A stretch of DNA of 64,000 nucleotides from Clostridia bacterium (lineage in GTDB: Bacteria > Bacillota > Clostridia > Oscillospirales > CAG-272): positions 1-64,000 of the forward strand of contig JAFVQU010000006.1 in assembly GCA_017504625.1 (NCBI GenBank). Direction: 5' to 3'. A program made the translations under genes and the position numbers. Shown here piece by piece: positions 34,334-43,293 of the stretch. The notes under the pieces are model-generated. The model searched no databases and was not told the DNA's origin. It saw only the letters and a program-made list of their open reading frames with translations. Position 1 is the stretch's first letter. Each line of letters starts with the position of its first letter.

Positions 34334-36727
34334 TTAACCTCTTATGTTAAGTCCAAGCTTGTAGGAGAGATCCTTGAGTATCTTGTTTGATACCTTGTCT
34401 GCTTCCTCAACGGTCAAGGTGCGGTCAGGCGCGCGGAGAATTACTCTGAACGCAACGCTCTTCTTGCCCTCGCCGATCTTTTCGCCGCGGAAGATGTCAA
34501 AGAGCTTGACGTCCTCGCATAGCTTGCCTGCCGCCTTTGCCATTACCTCCTCGATAGTGCCGACCTCAAGGTCTTCGTCACAGATGAAGGAGAAGTCACG
34601 GCTGGTTGCGGGGAACTTGGGAAGGGGCTTGTAGTCAATAGTCATATCAGCCGCGTTCCAGATCTCGTCGAAGGAAAGCTCTGCCGCGTAAACGGGGGTG
34701 GAAATACCGTAGTTATTTGCGGTCAAGGGGTGGATCTGACCGAAGGTGCCGAGGAGGGTTTCGCCCGCGTAGATCCTTGCGCATCTGCCGGGGTGGTACG
34801 CCGCGTCGTCGGAGCAGGAAACGAATTTAGCCTTCTCAATGCCTGCCTTTTCAAGAATGTTCTCGATTACGCCCTTGATAGTGTAGAAATCCTCGTCGCC
34901 GTACATACCAAGGGTAATGACCTTGTTTTCTGCGGGGAGCTTGGTTGCATCCTCGTCGGGAATGTATACGGTAGCCATCTCAAAGAGGCGCACGTTTTCG
35001 TTTGAGAAGTTGATGTTTCTCGCGATAACCTCAAGCATTGAAGGGAGAGCGATAGTTCTCATAACGCTCGTGTCCTCGCCGAGAGGATTCGAGATAACAA
35101 CGCTCTTGCGAAGGCTGCTATCTGCGGGAAGTCTTACCTTGTCGTAGTATTTGGGGGAGATGAAGGAGAATGTCTGGATCTGATCGCAGCCCATACCATA
35201 GAGAGCCTCCTCAAGATCGACCTCAAACTGCTGCTTGGGTGTTCTGCCGCCCTGAGTGGTTTCTGCGTAGATGCAGGTAGACTTTATCTTATTGTAGCCG
35301 TAAATTCTGATGATCTCCTCTGCGATGTCGTTCATGCAGGTGAGGTCAGCGCGGAAGGAGGGAACTGTGATCTCGTTGCCCTCAACCTTACATTCAAGGC
35401 GCTCAAGCACGCTCTTCATATAGTCGTAGTCAAGTTCAACTCCGAGGAACTTGTTTATCTTGTCAACCTCAAGGGGAAGAACGACTGCCTCGGGCTTTGT
35501 GGGGTAAACGTCGATAGTGCCGTCAACCACGTCACCTGCCGAAAGCTCCTCAACAAGCTGACAAGCGCGGAGAAGTCCTGCCATACAGTTGTTGGGATCA
35601 AGTCCCTTTTCAAAGCGGGAGCTTGATTCTGTTCTCATGCCGTTCTTCTTTGCGGTAACGCGAACAGAGGGGCCTGAGAAGCAAGCCGACTCGAAGACGA
35701 CGGTGGTAGTGCCGTCCTTGATCTCGCTATTAGCTCCGCCCATAACGCCCGCAAGCGCGCAAGCCTTCTTCTCGTCCGCGATAACGAGCATCGTGCTATC
35801 AAGCACGTGATCCTTGTCGTCAAGCGACTTGAAAAGCTCGCCGTCATTTGCGCGGCGCACGTTGATCGCAGAGCCTGAAAGCATAGCGTAGTCGAACGCG
35901 TGCATGGGCTGACCGTATTCAAGCATTACGTAGTTGGTGATGTCAACGATATTGTTGATGGGGCGAACGCCTGCCGCGCGGAGTCTCATTCTGAGCCAGA
36001 GGGGCGAGGGAGCGATCTTTACGTTCTTTACTACCTTTGCCGCGTATCTGTAGCAGAGGTCGCTGTCGCTGATCCTGACCGAGAGATAATTCTCGATCTT
36101 GTCGCCGTCGCCAGCACCTTTAACCGTAGGCGCGGGAACGCTGAAGGGCTTATCAAAGCTGATAGCCGTTTCTCTTGCAAGTCCGATAACGGAAAGACAG
36201 TCGGGGCGGTTTGAGGTGATCTCAAACTCAACGACGGTGTCGTTAAGAAGGAGAGCGTCCTTGATGTCCATGCCGACCTTGTCCTCAAAACCTTTCCCGA
36301 GAATGAGGATTCCGTCCTCACAAGCCTTTGGCATATCGTGGAGAGTGAGGTTAAGCTCGGAAATTGAGCAAAGCATACCGTTGGATTCAACTCCGCGGAG
36401 CTTTCCTGCCTTGATGGTTATATCGCCGGGGAGGTGTGCCACGGGAATTGCCGCGGGAACGATATCACCTGCGTGTACGTTCTGCGCGCCAGTTACGATC
36501 TGGGTAACCTCGCTGCCGATGTCGACCTGACAGATCCAGAGGTGATCGGAGTCGGGGTGACGCTCCATGGAAACTACCTTTGCCACCTTGACGTTCTGAA
36601 TGTCGTCGCCAAGGACCTCGTAGCCCTCGACCTTGGAGCCCGTATCGGTCATTCTGTCGCAATATTCCTTGACGGTTATGCCGTCTGTATTTGTAAAATC
36701 GTGAAGCCATTTAAGTGAAAGATTCAT
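34334..36727 (-). CDS. pheT: Phenylalanine--tRNA ligase beta subunit
   Basis: 797 residues, standard bacterial length. N-terminal tRNA-binding OB domain (about 40-150, VSMERHPDSDHLWICQVDIG, VTGAQNVHAGDIVP), B3/B4 editing domain with GQPMHAFDYA, B5 domain (about 400-475), and C-terminal ferredoxin-like anticodon-binding domain (KFPATSRDFSFICDEDLEVG). Forms the alpha2-beta2 enzyme with PheS, 22 bp upstream. Expression is expected to follow the T-box at 38078-38359. Confidence 0.97.
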   Translation of the reverse strand: MNLSLKWLHDFTNTDGITVKEYCDRMTDTGSKVEGYEVLGDDIQNVKVAKVVSMERHPDSDHLWICQVDIGSEVTQIVTGAQNVHAGDIVPAAIPVAHLPGDITIKAGKLRGVESNGMLCSISELNLTLHDMPKACEDGILILGKGFEDKVGMDIKDALLLNDTVVEFEITSNRPDCLSVIGLARETAISFDKPFSVPAPTVKGAGDGDKIENYLSVRISDSDLCYRYAAKVVKNVKIAPSPLWLRMRLRAAGVRPINNIVDITNYVMLEYGQPMHAFDYAMLSGSAINVRRANDGELFKSLDDKDHVLDSTMLVIADEKKACALAGVMGGANSEIKDGTTTVVFESACFSGPSVRVTAKKNGMRTESSSRFEKGLDPNNCMAGLLRACQLVEELSAGDVVDGTIDVYPTKPEAVVLPLEVDKINKFLGVELDYDYMKSVLERLECKVEGNEITVPSFRADLTCMNDIAEEIIRIYGYNKIKSTCIYAETTQGGRTPKQQFEVDLEEALYGMGCDQIQTFSFISPKYYDKVRLPADSSLRKSVVISNPLGEDTSVMRTIALPSMLEVIARNINFSNENVRLFEMATVYIPDEDATKLPAENKVITLGMYGDEDFYTIKGVIENILEKAGIEKAKFVSCSDDAAYHPGRCARIYAGETLLGTFGQIHPLTANNYGISTPVYAAELSFDEIWNAADMTIDYKPLPKFPATSRDFSFICDEDLEVGTIEEVMAKAAGKLCEDVKLFDIFRGEKIGEGKKSVAFRVILRAPDRTLTVEEADKVSNKILKDLSYKLGLNIRG

Positions 36728-36749
36728 TATTATTACCTACCTTTCCCGA

Positions 36750-37772
36750 TCAGAACTGCTCGATGAATCGAACGTCATTGTCATAGAAGTGACGGATGTC
36801 GTCGATGTGGTATTTGAGCATAGCAATTCTCTCAACGCCCATACCGAACGCAAATCCGCTGTAAACCTCGGGATCGATGCCGCAGTTGCGGAGAACGTTG
36901 GGGTGAACCATACCTGCGCCGAGGATCTCGATCCAGCCCTCGCCCTTACAAAGTCTGCAGCCCTTGCCGCCGCACATAAAGCAGGAGATGTCAACCTCGG
37001 CGGACGGCTCGGTGAAGGGGAAGTGGTGGGGACGGAAGCGGATCTTTGTGTCCTCTCCGAACTCGGTCTTTGCGAAGGTTTCAAGCATACCCTTAAGGTC
37101 GCCCATGGTGATGCCCTTGTCAACTACAAGTCCTTCCATCTGGTGGAAGAGGGGGGAGTGAGTCGCGTCCATAGCATCGCTTCTGTAAACTCTGCCGGGG
37201 GAGATTATGCGGATCGGAGGCTTCTGCTGCTCCATCGTTCTCGCCTGAACGGGAGAGGTCTGGGAGCGGAGAAGGATATTATCGGTGATGTAGAAGGTGT
37301 CCTGCGTATCGCGCGCGGGGTGATTTTCGGGGATGTTGAGCGCCTGGAAGTTGTAGTAGTCGTACTCAACCTCGGGGCCCTCGGCGATAGAGAAGCCCAT
37401 ACCGATAAAGATGTTTTCAAGGTCGCGCTGAACGAGCGTGAGGGGGTGGCGGTGGCCAACCTTTGCCTTTTTGCCGTCAACGGTTACGTCAAGCTTTTCA
37501 GCCTTGAGCTGAGCGTCAAGAGCCTGTGCCTTCAGCACGGTCTTTTTCTCGGTAATTGCCGCCTCGATCTCGGCTCTTACCTCGTTTGCGATCTGACCTA
37601 CTACGGGGCGCTCCTCAGCCGAAAGCTGACCCATTCCGCGAAGAACGGCGGTAAGCTCGCCCTTCTTGCCGAGATACTTGATACGGAGCGCCTCAAGAGC
37701 CGCGTCGTCAGTCTCGGGGGAGGCGATAGCTTCAAGAGCCTCCGCTTTGATGCGATTCAAAGTTTCTTTCAT
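36750..37772 (-). CDS. pheS: Phenylalanine--tRNA ligase alpha subunit
   Basis: 340 residues: N-terminal coiled coil, then the class II catalytic domain with [20 protein letters not shown], motif 2 around [20 protein letters not shown] and motif 3 around [35 protein letters not shown] stretch gives four Cys near residue 270, a probable zinc site. Starts at 37772; GAAAGGA precedes ATG. Between the T-box terminator and this gene lies about 300 bp of palindromic repeats. Confidence 0.97.
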   Translation of the reverse strand: MKETLNRIKAEALEAIASPETDDAALEALRIKYLGKKGELTAVLRGMGQLSAEERPVVGQIANEVRAEIEAAITEKKTVLKAQALDAQLKAEKLDVTVDGKKAKVGHRHPLTLVQRDLENIFIGMGFSIAEGPEVEYDYYNFQALNIPENHPARDTQDTFYITDNILLRSQTSPVQARTMEQQKPPIRIISPGRVYRSDAMDATHSPLFHQMEGLVVDKGITMGDLKGMLETFAKTEFGEDTKIRFRPHHFPFTEPSAEVDISCFMCGGKGCRLCKGEGWIEILGAGMVHPNVLRNCGIDPEVYSGFAFGMGVERIAMLKYHIDDIRHFYDNDVRFIEQF

Positions 37773-37790
37773 TGTTTTTTCCTTTCTTTT

Positions 37791-38062
37791 CGGGGTGTTA
37801 CCCCGAACCCCACAAGAAAACTTTTAGGCAAAAGTTTTCTTGACTTCCAAAACCTTTAAAAAAAGGTTTTTGGGGAATATATTGATAAATTTATTTTTTT
37901 AAAGTTTTTGCCAAGCTTTTTCCAAAAAGCTTGCGCCAATCCAACGCGCGTAGCGTTGGTCGCTCGTCGCAACGAGCGAAATACCCCTATCGTTCAAAGC
38001 GCCACGAGGGGGGAGCTTCGCTTGCGAAGCTGGGGGAACACACAAGTGGGGGTTCCCCCATT
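37791..38062 (+). repeat. Composite hairpin-array repeat A (between T-box and pheS)
   Basis: No gene is present. At least eight inverted repeats lie end to end: GGGGT/ACCCC, AGAAAACTTTT/AAAAGTTTTCT, AAAACCTTT/AAAGGTTTT, AAGCTTTTT/AAAAAGCTT, CCAACGC/GCGTTGG, TCGCTCGT/ACGAGCGA, AGCTTCGC/GCGAAGCT and GGGGGAAC/GTTCCCCC. Blocks in the order AAAGTTTT, AGCTTTTTC, TATCGTTCAAAGCGCC, GGGGGAAC and CACAAGTGGGG recur in the same order, on the other strand, at 40640-40841. The hairpins between the shared blocks differ, so this is a modular dispersed element. Confidence 0.7.
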
Positions 38063-38077
38063 TATGCGTAAAAACAT

Positions 38078-38359
38078 AAAAAATCCCAATCCTCTTTCGA
38101 GAATTGGGACGAAAAATCATAATTTTCCGTGGTACCACCCACATTTTGACCTTGCGTAAAACAAAGCCAACACTTTGCCTGACGGTTAACGGTGTCATGC
38201 CGTGCAGGGCTAATCACGCGATAGAAACGCGCTTTGACCGAGCAAGCTCCGAAGGGAAATGCCGCACATTCGCATATATCTGCTCGCACCGACCGCAGAC
38301 TCTCTGAAATATACATTGAACATGGGCTGACTTCATCATAGCCTTTCGTTTATTACATC
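38078..38359 (-). ncRNA. T-box leader of pheS-pheT
   Basis: The minus-strand RNA contains the T-box core GGGTGGTACCACGG (38140-38127), which pairs with the NCCA end of uncharged tRNA, and then a classic terminator: TCCCAAT..CTC/GAG..ATTGGGA at 38084-38108 followed by six U residues. The upstream 200 nt form the stem I region; UUC triplets (Phe codon) occur near 38258 and 38253, one of which may be the specifier, but this was not folded. Rising uncharged tRNA-Phe would favour read-through into pheST. Confidence 0.9.
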
Positions 38360-38365
38360 TAATAT

Positions 38366-38394
38366 ATTATACCACTATTTTTTATTGCACGCAA
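38366..38394 (-). promoter_or_regulatory. Promoter of the T-box-pheST operon
   Basis: Minus strand TTGCGT (38394-38389), 17-bp spacer, TATAAT (38371-38366), placing the transcript start near 38359. Confidence 0.78.
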
Positions 38395-38460
38395 GTGTGC
38401 GATATGTAAAAAAAGTGATATGTATCCACTTCCAATTTGTTTATTTTGACGATAGATGCC

Positions 38461-38769
38461 TTAAAAAATCCCGTAATGGAAAAGCAGATATACCGCAACC
38501 GCCTGAGCGGCAATGATAAGCGGAATGCCGAGCATGAATTTTACGTGCTTGGTCTTGTGGCGAACCGTAAGCATACAAAGATACATCGCAACGCCGCCGC
38601 CGAGCGCCGAGAGCAAAAGAAGCGTTTTTTCGGGTACGCGGAGCTTGACGTTGTTCTTTTTCGATATCTTCTTGTCGTAGATGCAAACGATGACCGAGAT
38701 CAGCGACATTATAAGAAGATATGCCGCAATAATCGTCAAAAGCATGTTTTCTTGGATAAATTCAAGCAT
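38461..38769 (-). CDS. DUF1294 small membrane protein
   Basis: 102 residues with three or four hydrophobic segments (about 8-30, 50-68, 76-98) and the family motif RVPEKTLLLLSALGGGVAMY followed by TVRHKTKHVKF. Known: DUF1294 proteins are small inner-membrane proteins of unknown function, sometimes fused to cold-shock domains. ATG at 38769 has AAGGAA upstream. It lies downstream of glnS on the same strand, but a hairpin array with terminator-like stems separates them. Confidence 0.82.
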   Translation of the reverse strand: MLEFIQENMLLTIIAAYLLIMSLISVIVCIYDKKISKKNNVKLRVPEKTLLLLSALGGGVAMYLCMLTVRHKTKHVKFMLGIPLIIAAQAVAVYLLFHYGIF

Positions 38770-38794
38770 TTTCTTGTTCCTTTTTAAGAGTTTT

Positions 38795-38935
38795 GGAAAA
38801 GGGTTAGGGGGTTGCACAGACTTCGCTAGTGCGGTGAGTTTTATGCTGTGCATAAAACGTCACTACGCCGCAAAAGCGGCTAGGGAAGGGAAAAAACTTT
38901 TTCAAAAAGTTTGTCCCTTCCCCCATAATCTCCAT
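38795..38935 (-). repeat. Hairpin array C between glnS and DUF1294
   Basis: No gene. Inverted repeats in a row: AAACTTTTT/AAAAAGTTT nested in GGGAAGGGA/TCCCTTCCC (about 38882-38921), GCCGCT/AGCGGC (38871-38881), and GTTTTATGC/GCATAAAAC (38838-38860). Related in style, and by the AACTTTTTC-AAAAAGTT block, to repeats A and B but lacking their TATCGTTCAAAGCGC block. The outer GGGAAGGG stem directly after glnS may act as its terminator. Confidence 0.6.
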
Positions 38936-38941
38936 TAAATC

Positions 38942-40597
38942 TTAATTCTTAGGAAAGCTGTCCTTAAGTCCTACAACGCGGTTGAAGGTCTTTTCGTTCT
39001 TTGTGTCCTTGCAGAAATAACCCATTCTTACGAACTGGAAGCGTTCGCCGGGCTTTGCGTCGTCAAGGCAAGGCTCGATCATCGCGCCGTCGATCCTTGT
39101 AAGCGAGTCGGCGTTGAGGAAATCGAGGTAGGTCTTGCCCTCGGGCACGTCTGCGGTGTTCTCGATATTGAAAAGTCTGTCGTAGAGCATAAGCGATGCA
39201 GGCTTTGCATACTTAGCCGAGAGCCAGTGGATAGTACCCTTGATCTTTCTGCCGTCTATCGGATTGCCGTTGCCGCTCTCAAGGTCTGCGGTTGCGTGGA
39301 TGCACTTGATAGATCCGTCCTCATTCTTCTCAATACCCGCGTACTTGATGATATAACCGCCCATAAGACGAACCTCGCCGTCGGGCTTAAGACGGAAGAA
39401 CTTGGGAGGCGGAACCTCGGCAAAATCGTCCGCGTCGATGTATATCTCGCGTGTCATAGGCACGTCGCGGCGGCCAAGCTCCTCCTTCTGAGGATGGTTG
39501 GGAAGACTGAGCAGCTCCTCCTTGTCCTCGGGGTAGTTGTCGATAATTACCTTGATGGGATTTGCGATTGCAACGCGACGGAGCGCGTTTTCGTTAAGAT
39601 CGTCGCGCACGCAAGCCTCAAGCTGACGGATGTCAACGGTGTGGTCGGTGTTGGTAACTCCTGCCTCGCGAACGAAGTTAAAGAGCGCTGTGGGAGTGTA
39701 TCCGCGACGGCGAAGACCGCAAAGGGTAGGAAGACGGGGATCATCCCAGCCGTCAACGTGATTTTCCTCAACGAGCTGACGGAGGTAACGCTTGGACATT
39801 ACAGTGTAGGTGATGTTCATTCGTCCGAACTCCCACTGATGAGGCTTCTGCTCGAAGCCGATTCTGTCAACAACCCAGTCGTAAAGGGGACGGTGGTTTC
39901 TGAACTCACTTGAGCAGAGCGAGTGGGTGATACCCTCAAGCGCGTCCTGAATGGGATGCGCGAAGTCGTACATGGGGTACACGCACCATGTGTCACCCTG
40001 ACGGTGATGGTGAATGTGCTTTATTCTGTAAATAACGGGATCGCGGAGATAGGGATTGTCGCTTGTGGGATCGATCTTCGCGCGGAGAGTGCGCGCGCCG
40101 TCGGGGAACTCGCCGTTCTTCATTCTCTCAAAGAGGTCGAGGTTTTCCTCGACGCTACGGTTACGGTAGGGAGATTCCTTGCCTGCGACCGCGCGGTCTG
40201 TGCCCTTGTAGTCGGTGATCTCCTCTTTAGAGAGGTCGCAAACGTACGCGTCGCCCTGCTTGATGAGCTGAACTGCGAACTCGTAGCACTTGCCAAAGTA
40301 GTCCGAGCCGTAGAAAACGCCGCCCGTAGGAGTTGCGCCGAGCCACTCAAGGTCCTCGCGGATAGAGCGGACGAACTCATCGGATTCCTTTGCGGGATTG
40401 GTGTCGTCGTAACGGAGGTTGAAAAGTCCGTTATACTTATTCGCTACGTCGGTGTTGACGCAGATAGCCTTTACAGAGCCGATGTGGAGATATCCGTTAG
40501 GCTCGGGAGGGAAACGTGTGTGGATCTTAAGACCGGGGTTTGTTGTGAGATCGCTGTCAATGATCTCGTGTATAAAGTTGCTGTTTGTGTTTTCCAT
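38942..40597 (-). CDS. glnS: Glutamine--tRNA ligase
   Basis: 551 residues, class I. FPPEPNGYLHIGSVKAICVN contains the HIGH equivalent, LRYDDTNPAKE the Glx-binding segment, and ITYTVMSKRYL the KMSKS loop; RRRGYTPTALFNFVREAGV is typical GlnRS. The C-terminal beta-barrel anticodon-binding domain spans about 340-550. Its presence next to gltX means Gln-tRNA can be made directly, without GatCAB transamidation. Starts at 40597 behind AAAGGAC; repeat element B separates it from gltX. Confidence 0.96.
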   Translation of the reverse strand: MENTNSNFIHEIIDSDLTTNPGLKIHTRFPPEPNGYLHIGSVKAICVNTDVANKYNGLFNLRYDDTNPAKESDEFVRSIREDLEWLGATPTGGVFYGSDYFGKCYEFAVQLIKQGDAYVCDLSKEEITDYKGTDRAVAGKESPYRNRSVEENLDLFERMKNGEFPDGARTLRAKIDPTSDNPYLRDPVIYRIKHIHHHRQGDTWCVYPMYDFAHPIQDALEGITHSLCSSEFRNHRPLYDWVVDRIGFEQKPHQWEFGRMNITYTVMSKRYLRQLVEENHVDGWDDPRLPTLCGLRRRGYTPTALFNFVREAGVTNTDHTVDIRQLEACVRDDLNENALRRVAIANPIKVIIDNYPEDKEELLSLPNHPQKEELGRRDVPMTREIYIDADDFAEVPPPKFFRLKPDGEVRLMGGYIIKYAGIEKNEDGSIKCIHATADLESGNGNPIDGRKIKGTIHWLSAKYAKPASLMLYDRLFNIENTADVPEGKTYLDFLNADSLTRIDGAMIEPCLDDAKPGERFQFVRMGYFCKDTKNEKTFNRVVGLKDSFPKN

Positions 40598-40624
40598 TTT
40601 ATTTTGTCCTTTCGGAGAGAGGAG

Positions 40625-40841
40625 ATTAGTAGTTTACTCTTTGAAAAGGAAAACCCCACTTGTGGTTTCTCACTTCGCCTTTGGCGAAGTACTCCCACCA
40701 GAGGTTCCCCCTCTTTTCGCCTTGCGGCGAAAATTCACCTTTCGGGCGCTTTGAACGATAAGGAAGTTTCGCACTCTGCGGAGTGCGACCGCCGATCGCG
40801 GCGGCTCCGACGAGCTTTTGAAAAAGCTCGAGCAAAACTTT
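40625..40841 (-). repeat. Composite hairpin-array repeat B (between gltX and glnS)
   Basis: Fills the 244-bp gap. Read on the minus strand it carries AAAAAGTTTTGC, AGCTTTTTC-AAAAGCT (about 40829-40811), a variable CCGCCGATCGCGGCGG region, GCACTC/GAGTGC, then TATCGTTCAAAGCGCC (about 40759-40744), TTCGCC/GGCGAA, GGGGGAAC (40710-40703), ACTTCGCC/GGCGAAGT and CACAAGTGGGG (40664-40654). Same block order as repeat A at 37791-38062, with different hairpins between blocks. Confidence 0.7.
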
Positions 40842-42530
40842 TTAAGAGAGGGAGGTGATCATTCTATTTATGCGCTCTACTGTCTTTTCCTTGCCGATTA
40901 TCTGCATTACGGTGTAGAGATCGGGCGCATTCTGCTTGCCGGTTACCGCTACTCTGATGAACATGCTGATATCGGCTACGTTACCCTTGAATGCGGTGGG
41001 GTCTGCCTTGTACGCCTTCATATCGGAAGCAAATCCGAGCGAGTCGGCGATAGCCTTGACCTTATCAAACCAAGTATTCATATCGTCGGCGTAGTCGTAG
41101 GTAGCGATGAACTTTTCAAGCGTTGCGATAATGTCTGCCTTGTCAAAGCTCTCGGGATACTGATCTTCAACGGTGAAGAACTGATCATAGAAGAATCCCA
41201 TATAGGGCTTTGCGTCTGCCCAGGTTGCAAGGTCTTTTCTCGGCTTCTTGCCGCCGCGACCGATCGCAAATATCTTCTCGGCAAACTCGCGGTCAGATGC
41301 AAGCGCTTCGCCAAGCTCGCGGTCAAATTCAAGCGCCCACGCGGTCACCTTTTCGGTTACTTCTGTGGCAGACATGCGCGAGATGATATTCTTTGAAACG
41401 TCGTTGAGCTTGCCGAAATCAAAGAGGCAGCCCGAAACAGACATCTTCTTGATATTGAAGGGGAAATCAGTATAGGGCTTGTCCGCGTTCTGCATATGCC
41501 ACTCCTCGTAGTTTGAGTTGAGAAGCGTCATAATGTACTCGCAAACTGCCTCGGGGCAGTAGCCCATACGTGTGTAGTCGTCCATATTCGCGCCCATGTC
41601 GCGCTTTGAAAGCTTCTTCTTGTTACCCGCCTCGTCAAGCTTCATGATCTGCGCGATGTGCATGTACTTGGGAAGCTTGAAGCCGAGGAAGGAGAAGAGC
41701 TGAATATGCTTTGCTAAGCTTGGCAGCCACTCCTCGCCGCGAATGACGTGTGTCGTGCCCATAAGGTGATCGTCGACTGCGTGAGCGAAGTGGTAGGTGG
41801 GAATTCCGTCGGATTTGAGAAGAACGAAGTCCTCGTCGTTTTCTGGAATTTCAAGAGTACCCTTGACAAGATCAGTGAACTTGGTCTTTTTCTCGGGATC
41901 GCCCGATGCGAGAATTCTCACTACGAAGGGGTGACCTGCCTCCAGATGCTCCTCGACCTCCTCAATGGTAAACTCACGGCGGGCAAGCATTTCTGCGCGC
42001 TTTTTCTCGGCCTCTGCCTGCCAGTCGGTGTTCTTTATTTCTTCTTTTTTGTTTACTGCCTGTAATTCGTCAAGCTCCTCCTCGGTGGTGAAGCAGGGAT
42101 ATGCCTTGCCCTCACGGACGAGCTGCTTTGCAAATACATGGTATATAGGCCCTCTCTGGCTCTGCTTGTAGGGACCGTACGCGCCCTTGTCTGCGATATT
42201 TCCGTTTTCGTCGAGGATTGCACCCTCGTCGAAGTTGATTCCGTACTTTGCAAGGGTCTTGATAAGTCCCTCTGCCGCGCCCTCAACCTCACGCTTTGCG
42301 TCGGTGTCCTCAATTCTGAGGTAGAAAACGCCTCCCGACTGGTGAGCAAGACGCTCGCCGACGGTGGAGGGGAAAAGTCCGCCGAAGTGAACGAATCCCG
42401 TGGGGCTGGGTGCAAATCTTGTTACCTTTGCGCCCTCGGGGAGAGTACGCGCGGGGTATCTTGCCTCAACGTCGGCGGGGGTATCGGTGACGTGGGGGAA
42501 GAGAAGCTCTGCAAGATAATTGAAATCCAT
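40842..42530 (-). CDS. gltX: Glutamate--tRNA ligase
   Basis: 562 residues, the long Gram-positive form. RFAPSPTGFVHFGGLFPST carries the HIGH element as HFGG, RIEDTDAKREVEGA the Glu-binding site, and NKKKLSKRDMGANM the KMSKS loop. The region about 115-190 contains a Lys/Glu-rich insertion (EELDELQAVNKKEEIKNTDW). The C-terminal anticodon-binding helices span about 360-562. 27 bp downstream of the MBL hydrolase gene and probably co-transcribed with it. Confidence 0.96.
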   Translation of the reverse strand: MDFNYLAELLFPHVTDTPADVEARYPARTLPEGAKVTRFAPSPTGFVHFGGLFPSTVGERLAHQSGGVFYLRIEDTDAKREVEGAAEGLIKTLAKYGINFDEGAILDENGNIADKGAYGPYKQSQRGPIYHVFAKQLVREGKAYPCFTTEEELDELQAVNKKEEIKNTDWQAEAEKKRAEMLARREFTIEEVEEHLEAGHPFVVRILASGDPEKKTKFTDLVKGTLEIPENDEDFVLLKSDGIPTYHFAHAVDDHLMGTTHVIRGEEWLPSLAKHIQLFSFLGFKLPKYMHIAQIMKLDEAGNKKKLSKRDMGANMDDYTRMGYCPEAVCEYIMTLLNSNYEEWHMQNADKPYTDFPFNIKKMSVSGCLFDFGKLNDVSKNIISRMSATEVTEKVTAWALEFDRELGEALASDREFAEKIFAIGRGGKKPRKDLATWADAKPYMGFFYDQFFTVEDQYPESFDKADIIATLEKFIATYDYADDMNTWFDKVKAIADSLGFASDMKAYKADPTAFKGNVADISMFIRVAVTGKQNAPDLYTVMQIIGKEKTVERINRMITSLS

Positions 42531-42557
42531 ATTTATATTTCCTTTCTGATAGTCAAC

Positions 42558-43175
42558 TTACATAAAATACAGGGTGTCAAGGGCCGCGCCGAGCTTTTCG
42601 GTGTAGCCGTGACCTGGGTATATCGTAAGGCTCTCGTCAAGCTCACGCAAGGAGAGCAGGGAGCGCGCCAAGGTCGAAGCGTTTCCTCCGTAGAGGTCGC
42701 ATCTGCCGTATCCCGATGAGAAAAGCGTGTCACCCGTTATTAAAATTTTACTCTCGCGGTTTAAAATACACATTGACCCCTTTGAGTGACCGGGCGTTGC
42801 GATTATTTCAAGCTTTTCGTTGCCAAGAGTCAGCGTGTCGCCGTTTTTTAAGGCCTTTTCGGCGGGCTTGTACGCATGATCCTTGCCAAAGAAGATAGCG
42901 TAGGCATTTTTCTCGCCGTCGGTAAGCATCTCGGCGTCGTATTCGTGGATATAGGCGGGAGCGTTTGTCAGCTCGCGAAGCTCGTCAAGTGAGAGCAGAT
43001 GGTCAAAATGACCGTGAGTCAGAATTATAAAATCGAGCCTTGCGCCCTTGCTATTTATAAAATCGGTTATTTTCTCTGCCGACGCGCTTGGATCTACCAC
43101 CGCCGCGTGTCCATCGCTGATAAGAATATAGCAATTCGACGCCCACGAGCCCGGAAAAAGGTTATATATTTCCAA
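42558..43175 (-). CDS. MBL-fold metallohydrolase, glyoxalase II-like
   Basis: 205 residues. The metal motif HGHFDHL follows FIILT (residues about 52-60); later ligands appear in TPGHSKGSMC, ITGDTLFSSGYGRCDLYGG and IYPGHGYTEKLG. Known: this YcbL/GloB-like subgroup hydrolyses thioesters such as S-lactoylglutathione or analogous compounds; the true substrate in a clostridium without glutathione is unclear. First gene of the run toward gltX. Confidence 0.87.
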   Translation of the reverse strand: MEIYNLFPGSWASNCYILISDGHAAVVDPSASAEKITDFINSKGARLDFIILTHGHFDHLLSLDELRELTNAPAYIHEYDAEMLTDGEKNAYAIFFGKDHAYKPAEKALKNGDTLTLGNEKLEIIATPGHSKGSMCILNRESKILITGDTLFSSGYGRCDLYGGNASTLARSLLSLRELDESLTIYPGHGYTEKLGAALDTLYFM

Positions 43176-43293
43176 AAGGCTGACCTCACTTTCCTTAATA
43201 TCTCAATACATTACCATTTTATAGTATAGCACATTTTTTTGCTTTTGTCTACATTATTATTAAATTACTTGATAAAAAAAGCTCAAAATTCGC

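Noticed and set aside
36789..37859. A 356-codon open frame on the plus strand opposite pheS
   Set aside because: pheS is certain; the antisense frame has no start signals and ends inside the palindromic repeat.
39227..40858. Long plus-strand open frames opposite glnS
   Set aside because: glnS has full class I synthetase motifs; these frames are antisense shadows without ribosome binding sites.
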